A DNA stretch of 64,000 nt, taken from Mantis religiosa. Lineage: Eukaryota > Arthropoda > Insecta > Mantodea > Mantidae. The notes below the pieces were generated by a model. The model saw only the letters and a program-made list of their open reading frames with translations. It was not told the origin of the DNA and ran no database searches. Each line of letters opens with the position of its first letter. Within the stretch, counting starts at the first letter, position 1. The translations under genes were made by a program, and so were the position numbers. Where the stretch lies: contig CM060950.1 in the NCBI GenBank assembly GCA_030765055.1, forward strand, positions 462,299,689-462,363,688. Reading direction: 5' to 3'. Positions 58,724 through 64,000 of this stretch are shown here, piece after piece.

Positions 58724-59010
58724 AACTCATAGGTTATGTTTTTCCAAAAACTGAAAGACAGACCGAGGATCAAAAGATTTGATATATAAATTGAATTTTT
58801 ATAGAAGAAAGATTTAAATATATATTATTTAGTTTGGAAAATACAACAATTTAGAGATAAAATATCGGACAAAAACATGGGACAAAAATATCGACCTCAA
58901 AACATCGATGTGAAAAACATTAGAATGAACACTGTTGAAACTGAATGAAAAACTAAGACCTGAAGCTTTCCTGGCCACGAATACTCTCACTTTACTCTCG
59001 GGTAGGCAGC
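58724..59010. other. Unrecognised non-coding stretch
   Basis: AT-rich. Nothing recognised before the Penelope palindrome. Confidence 0.4.
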
Positions 59011-59029
59011 CAGGTGAAAAGATGATTAG

Positions 59030-59074
59030 ATATCAACGTTTCGGGAGTGTGCATCTCTCCCATCATCAGAATAT
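59030..59074 (-). ncRNA. Hammerhead ribozyme-like motif, left copy
   Basis: On the minus strand, CTGATGA, a GGGAG...CTCCC stem, then GAAACGTT and GATAT. The upstream strand of stem I reads ATATT here, one mismatch against GATAT. Otherwise it is identical to the right copy. Confidence 0.65.
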
Positions 59075-59120
59075 TTATAAAATGTTATAACCACAAATGA
59101 AAATACTGGATATAACAAAA

Positions 59121-59800
59121 CTATAAACAAAGACAAAACACTATCAAAATTCGCATTACTAAACAAAAGACTGCTTTCAGTAAATTAAATGCCAGGTCAG
59201 GAGATGGCGTGAGTATAGAAAATTGTGTCAAAGAGACGTAACTACTTAACTTGATTATCAAGCTGTATTGATCTTTGCTTCTTAATTCGACGGATTTCCA
59301 TTTTAAGGCTGGTTTCCAAGAGGAGCTGAACTGAAATCCAGCATCACTATTAAGCGTGCTCGTTTCAGAGGAAATGGCCAAAGCCTCCTTAATTCTCCGC
59401 TTCCAGTAACTGTTGCATTTGTCCAAGATGGTCGTCTTCCGAAAATTAGCTGTATGGTCCTTATCAAAAAAATGCTCTGCCAGCTCAAACTTCTCAGGTT
59501 GCATTACACGGTTCATGTTCGCTTATTCTAGTAGCGATGGTCCTTCTGGTTTGTCCTATATACGGTGTCCCACATTCACAGGGAATGCGGTACACTCCCA
59601 AAACTTGTAAGTTCAGTTTGTCTTTCAGAGGTCTCAGCAGATGGTCAATCTTCGGAGGTGGCTTGTGGATGGTCCTGATGTTGTATCTGGCGATAATTCT
59701 GCTGATTCTTGCCGGATAGATTGCCGATAAACGGGATGCAGGCTGTAGCGGTAGGCTTATCTGACGCTTGCTGTATTACAGGTTTCCCTTTCCTAGCTTT
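59121..59800 (-). pseudogene. Penelope GIY-YIG endonuclease end, left arm
   Basis: The GIY-YIG start is damaged by frameshifts. The later part is readable: EKFELAEHFFDKDHTANFRK, TTILDKCNSYWKRRIKEALA and SSSWKPALKWKSVELRSK. The left copy differs from the right by scattered substitutions and small indels. Confidence 0.8.
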
Positions 59801-59833
59801 GGTGATCGAGGCTTCAATGTCATACTCGGTCGA

Positions 59834-60490
59834 TCACCAAAGCTAGAAAAGGGAAAGCTGTAATACAGCAAGAGTCAGATAAGCCTACCGCTACAGCCTG
59901 CATCCCGTTTATCGGCAATCTATCCGGCAAGAATCAGCAGAATTATCGCCAGATACAACATCAGGACCATCCACAAGCCACCTCCGAAGTTTAAATATCT
60001 GTTGATACCAGTGAACGACAAACTGGACTTCCAAGTTCCGGAAGTGTACCGCATTCCCTGTGAATGTGGGACACCGTATATAGGACAAACCGGAAGGACC
60101 ATCGCTACTAGAATAATCGAACATGAACGGGGCATTCGTTTAATGCAACCTGAGAAGCCTGGGCTGGCAGAGCATTGTTTTGATAACGAACATAGAGCCA
60201 ATTTTCGGGCGACGACCATCTTGGTAAAATGCAACAGTTACTGGGAGCGGAGAATTAAGGAGGCTTTGGCCATTTCCTCTGAAAGGATCACGCTTAATAG
60301 TGATGCTGGATTTCAGTTCAGCTCCTCTTGGAAACCGGCCTTAAAATGGAAATCCGTCGAATTAAGAAGCAAAGATCAATACAGCTTGATAATAAAGTTA
60401 AGTTTTTACGTATCTTTGACACAATTTTCTCTACTCGCTCCATGTCCTGACCTGGCATTTAATTTACTGAAAACAGTCTTTGTTCAGTAA
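59834..60490 (+). pseudogene. Penelope GIY-YIG endonuclease end, right arm
   Basis: The open part from 60002 has LIPVNDKLDFQVPEVYRIPC, ECGTPYIGQTGRTIATRIIE, H, then GLAEHCFDNEHRANFRATTI and CNSYWERRIKEALAIS. YIGQTGR and the downstream R and E are the GIY-YIG nuclease core used by Penelope elements for target nicking. Upstream, RIIARYNIRTIHKPPPKFKY is still readable in the same frame. No reverse transcriptase lies ahead of it, so it is a 5'-truncated copy. Confidence 0.88.
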
Positions 60491-60570
60491 GGCGGATTTT
60501 GATAGTGTTTTGTCTTTGTTTATAGTTATGTTTTATCCAGTATTTCATTTGTAGTTATAACATTTTATAA

Positions 60571-60615
60571 ATATCCTGATGATGGGAGAGATGCACACTC
60601 CCGAAACGTTGATAT
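60571..60615 (+). ncRNA. Hammerhead ribozyme-like motif, right copy
   Basis: Stem I ATATC/GATAT encloses the core CTGATGA, stem II GGGAG/CTCCC with a 9-nt loop, and GAAACGTT. Helix III reduces to the palindrome ACGT, so cleavage would be expected mainly in a dimer, as reported for hammerheads of Penelope-like elements. A T next to the core leaves one unpaired position in stem II. Confidence 0.72.
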
Positions 60616-60634
60616 CTAATCATCTTTTCACCTG

Positions 60635-61551
60635 ACTTGCTTCCCGAGAAGAAAGTGAGCGTATATTATGAGATTTGATTTTACTTCCTTTATACATCCT
60701 TTATGTATAACCATCTTCTCACAGTCGCAAGTCCGTCGCCATTCAGTTGTTTCAGAGTATTTTCATTTGCGAGTACACTTAGCGTAAGGCATGGGCTGTT
60801 TAGCTCGCAGCTGGCCTCTTTGCGTAAGAATCAGTGTCAACATTACATTTTTTAAAATAATTGTTAAGAAAAATTTATAATGAATAGTTTTTAAGTTTTC
60901 ACTTCTGTCGTGTAGTCTTAAGCACACACAATTTTTTATTGACAGCATAGACATGCTTGACACGGAAAAAGTAATTACAGATTTGAATCCAGGAGGTGCG
61001 TTTTCATAAGAATCACGTGTGAAATCACCAGAAAAAAAAAACAATTTCATTTTTTCTTGTAGAACAGTGAAATTCAACGTCCACGAAGTCTGAAATCGAA
61101 TAATTCCAGTGAAATTTCTAGACTGAATCTTTGATACTCCTATGTTTTGTACATAACAAAAGAAAGCAACGAACTATTAAAGAGACAGTTTATGGAAGCT
61201 GTATCAAAACAGAGGAGGCGAAAGTGTTGTGACTCATTGTTGAAATGATGTGAAGCAGGGACGTTGTATTATTACATGTAAAATAAGTGGCCGAGGTACG
61301 TGTCGACGGAAGTTGGTTCACACCTTGCCACTTTCACGGCAACAACTATATCAAAGGGGAAATTATTATTCTCCCACGGCACTTTCTTTTGTTTTCATCT
61401 CATTGTGACATCTTGGCGCCTGGGAGCGAGAACTGTTTGTGCGTGAGAGGCATCGACCACTTTCTCTATCTTGAGATAATAGTTAATTGGTACAGGAGTG
61501 CATCGACCAACCACTCTCCTTTTGTATAAGTAAACAAATGTAATGATGGAC
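60635..61551. other. Unrecognised non-coding stretch
   Basis: Short frames without family features. Confidence 0.4.
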
Positions 61552-63670
61552 CCATGTCAAGTGGATCAAGCTCTCCTCAGTTGTAACAGTTGAAGAACTT
61601 CTCTGAGCCACCTCAAATGAGCCGAGTTCTCCCCTATTTCCACAGAATGAAGCCTTCTCTGAGCCATCTCAAATGAGCCGAGTTCTCCCCTGTTTCCACA
61701 GAATGAAGCCTTCTCTGAGCCACCTCAAATGAGCCGAGTTCTCCCCTGTTTCCACAGAATGAAGCCTTATCTGAGCCACCTCAAATGAGCCGAGTTCTCC
61801 CCTGTTTCCACAGAATGAAGCCTTCTCTGAGCCACCACAAATGAGCCGAGTTCTCCCCTATTTCCACAGAATGAAGCCTTCTCTGAGCCATCTCAAATGA
61901 GCCGAGTTCTCCCCTGTTTCCACAGAATGAAGCCTTATCTGAGCCACCTCAAATGAGCCGAGTTCTCCCCTGTTTCCACAGAATGAAGCCTTCTCTGAGC
62001 CACCACAAATGAGCCGAGTTCTCCCCTATTTCCACAGAATGAAGCCTTCTCTGAGCCACCTCAAATGAGCCGAGTTCTCCCCTGTTTCCACAGAATGAAG
62101 CCTTCTCTGAGCCACCACAAATGAGCCGAGTTCTCCCCTATTTCCACAGAATGAAGCCTTCTCTGAGCCACCACAAATGAGCCGAGTTCTCCCCTGTTTC
62201 CACAGAATGAAGCCTTCTCTGAGCCACCACAAATGAGCCGAGTTCTCCCCTATTTCCACAGAATGAAGCCTTCTCTGAGCCACCACAAATGAGCCGAGTT
62301 CTCCCCTATTTCCACAGAATGAAGCCTTCTCTGAGCCACCACAAATGAGCCGAGTTCTCCCCTGTTTCCACAGAATGGAGCCTTCTCTGAGCCACCACAA
62401 ATGAGCCGAGTTCTCCCCTATTTCCACAGAATGAAGCCTTCTCTGAGCCACCACAAATGAGCCGAGTTCTCCCCTATTTCCACAGAATGAAGCCTTCTCT
62501 GAGCCACCACAAATGAGCCGAGTTCTCCCCTGTTTCCACAGAATGAAGCCTTCTCTGAGCCACCACAAATGAGCCGAGTTCTCTCCTATTTCCACAGAAT
62601 GAAGCCTTCTCTGAGCCACCTCAAATGAGCCGAGTTCTCCCCTGTTTCCACAGAATGAAGCCTTATCTGAGCCACCTCAAATGAGCCGAGTTCTCCCCTG
62701 TTTCCACAGAATGAAGCCTTCTCTGAGCCACCACAAATGAGCCGAGTTCTCCCCTATTTCCACAGAATGAAGCCTTCTCTGAGCCATCTCAAATGAGCCG
62801 AGTTCTCCCCTGTTTCCACAGAATGAAGCCTTATCTGAGCCACCTCAAATGGACCGAGTTCTCCCCTGTTCCGACAGAGGTAAGCCTTCTCTAAACCACT
62901 TCAATTGGATGGAGTTCTCCCCTGTCCCGACAGAGGTAAGCCTTCTCTAAACCACTTCAATTGGATGGAGTTCTCCCCGGTTCCGACAGAGGGAAGCCTT
63001 ATCTCAGTCACCTCAAATGGACCGAGTTCTCCCCAGTTCCGACAGAGGTAAGCCTTCTCTAAACCACTTCAATTGGATGGAGTTCTCCCCTGTCCCGACA
63101 GAGGTAAGCCTTATCTGAGGCACCTCAAATGGATCGACTTCTCCCCTGTTCCGACAGAGGTAAGCCTTCTCTAAAGCACCTCAAATTGGCCGAGTTCTCC
63201 CCGGTTCCGACAGAGGGAAGCCTTATCTCAGCCACCTCAAATAGACCGAGTTCTCCCCTGTTCCGACAGAGGTAATCCTTCTCTAAACCACCTCAAATGG
63301 GCCGAGTTCTTCCCTGTTCCGACAGAAGGAAGCCTTATCTGAGCCACTTCAAATGGGCCGAGTACTCCCCTGTTCCAACAGAGGTAAGCCTTCTCTGAGC
63401 CACCTCAAGTACGCCGAGTACTCCCCTGTTCCAACAGAGGTAAGCCTTATCTGAGCCACCTCAAATTAGTCGAGTTCCCCCTGTTCCAAGTGAGCCAAGT
63501 ACTCCCATGTTCCAACAGAGGTAAGCCTTCTCTGAGCAACCTCAAGTGAGCTGAGTTTTGCCCTGTTGCAACAGAGGTAAGCCTTCTCTGAACCACCTCA
63601 AATGAGTCGAGTACTCTTCTGTTCCAACAGAGGTAAGCCTTCTCTTAGCCACCTCGAGTACGCCGAGTAC
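61552..63670. repeat. 56-bp satellite, about 38 units, two domains
   Basis: The marker GAATGAAGCC recurs every 56 bp from 61645. The unit contains GAGCCACCTCAAATGAGCCG, AGTTCTCCCCTGTTTCCACA and GAATGAAGCCTTCTCT. From about 62850 the units diverge (GTTCCGACAGAGGTAAGCC) and vary in length. The 197-codon minus-strand frame across the first part arises because 56 bp reads in three phases. It is not a gene. Confidence 0.96.
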
Positions 63671-64000
63671 TCTCCCAGGAAACAGTCGCCATCACTTTCC
63701 CAGCCGAAGAAAAACAGTTTTTTTGAGCCGGTTCCCCCTTTGCAGTTCAGTGTTTCGACTGTATTTTTGTTTCGGGCGTATAATGATGTATCCAAGTTTG
63801 ATCTACAGTAATTAATCGGCGCCAAAACTCGGAGTTATTGCGCCTAAACTGAGCCAACAGAGCGTTGAAAATGTTCATTCGAACACGCTTTTGGTCTAAG
63901 GCGAGTCTAACGCGTCTTGGTCTAACGCGACACCCAACGTGTGGACAGCTTTCTCATGATTTAATATGTGACAAACACGTTCTTTTGACATGTTCATAGC
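63671..64000. other. Unrecognised stretch to the window edge
   Basis: Short frames on both strands overlap the end of the satellite. Nothing recognised. Confidence 0.4.

Larger units (their letters stand above)
59011..60634. mobile_element. 1.6-kb palindrome of a Penelope-like element (two inverted copies)
   Basis: Left arm 59011-59809 and right arm 59830-60634 are inverted copies with a 20-nt loop, and AGGTGAAAAGATGATTAGAT is the common outer edge. Each arm holds the GIY-YIG end of ORF and one hammerhead-like motif. Penelope elements often occur as tandem or inverted partial copies with hammerhead motifs in their terminal repeats. The reverse transcriptase part is absent from both arms. Confidence 0.9.

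Noticed and set aside
62026..62619. 197-codon minus-strand frame with internal repeats
   Set aside because: A 56-bp satellite read in three phases makes a 56-residue periodic frame. The plus strand and the array edges show no gene structure.

Overview
The window looks like AT-rich, repeat-dense intergenic DNA of an arthropod, most likely a large-genome hemimetabolous insect. A cockroach is my guess, from the overall repeat flavour only. The signs are spliceosomal introns, tRNA-derived SINEs, CR1-like and RNase H-bearing LINEs, three mariner groups, a hAT remnant, a Kolobok-like element, a Penelope-like element, kilobase-long ATA/ATT arrays and a complete Polinton (Maverick). I found no host protein-coding gene, rRNA, functional tRNA or CRISPR array.

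Layout. 1-17 kb: microsatellite, a near-perfect 417-bp fold-back element, two copies of an unclassified repeat (the second split by a LINE), a decayed CR1-like LINE (4.1-8.3 kb), a mariner relic, a 127-bp tandem array with alternating subtypes, a SINE with a triplicated head, a second mariner with both ends, and a TTAA-flanked Kolobok-like element. 17,258-33,694: a 16.4-kb Polinton with long terminal inverted repeats (TIRs) and a 6-bp target duplication (CACATA). 33.7-40 kb: nested SINEs, a minisatellite grown from a SINE tail, and three large trinucleotide arrays. 40-49.9 kb: hAT, mariner, LTR-like, LINE-in-transposase and mariner relics. 50-55 kb: mostly unrecognised sequence with one IS630-like transposase relic. 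55.3-58.7 kb: triple-nested repeats and a minisatellite made from mariner coding sequence. 59.0-60.6 kb: a 1.6-kb palindrome of a Penelope-like element with hammerhead-like motifs at both outer ends. 61.5-63.7 kb: a 56-bp satellite.

How the Polinton genes fit together. Rightward from the left TIR come a small two-exon gene and an intron-containing protein-primed-type DNA polymerase B. A leftward block in the middle encodes the packaging ATPase, a fibre-like protein, an unknown conserved-looking protein and a retroviral-type integrase with chromodomain. Divergent from it is a rightward morphogenesis block: a PLA2/minor-capsid protein fused to an adenovirus-type cysteine protease, a penton-like minor capsid protein and the double-jelly-roll-type major capsid protein. 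At the right end lie two leftward genes, one probably three-exon, of unknown function. Together these supply replication, integration, packaging and capsid assembly, so the element is a virus-like (adintovirus/Polinton) provirus. It appears disabled: the polymerase lacks one of the two motif C aspartates and the ATPase has an in-frame stop, while most other frames are open.

All identifications come from reading the sequence. No database search was run. Family names rest on motifs and remembered family features.
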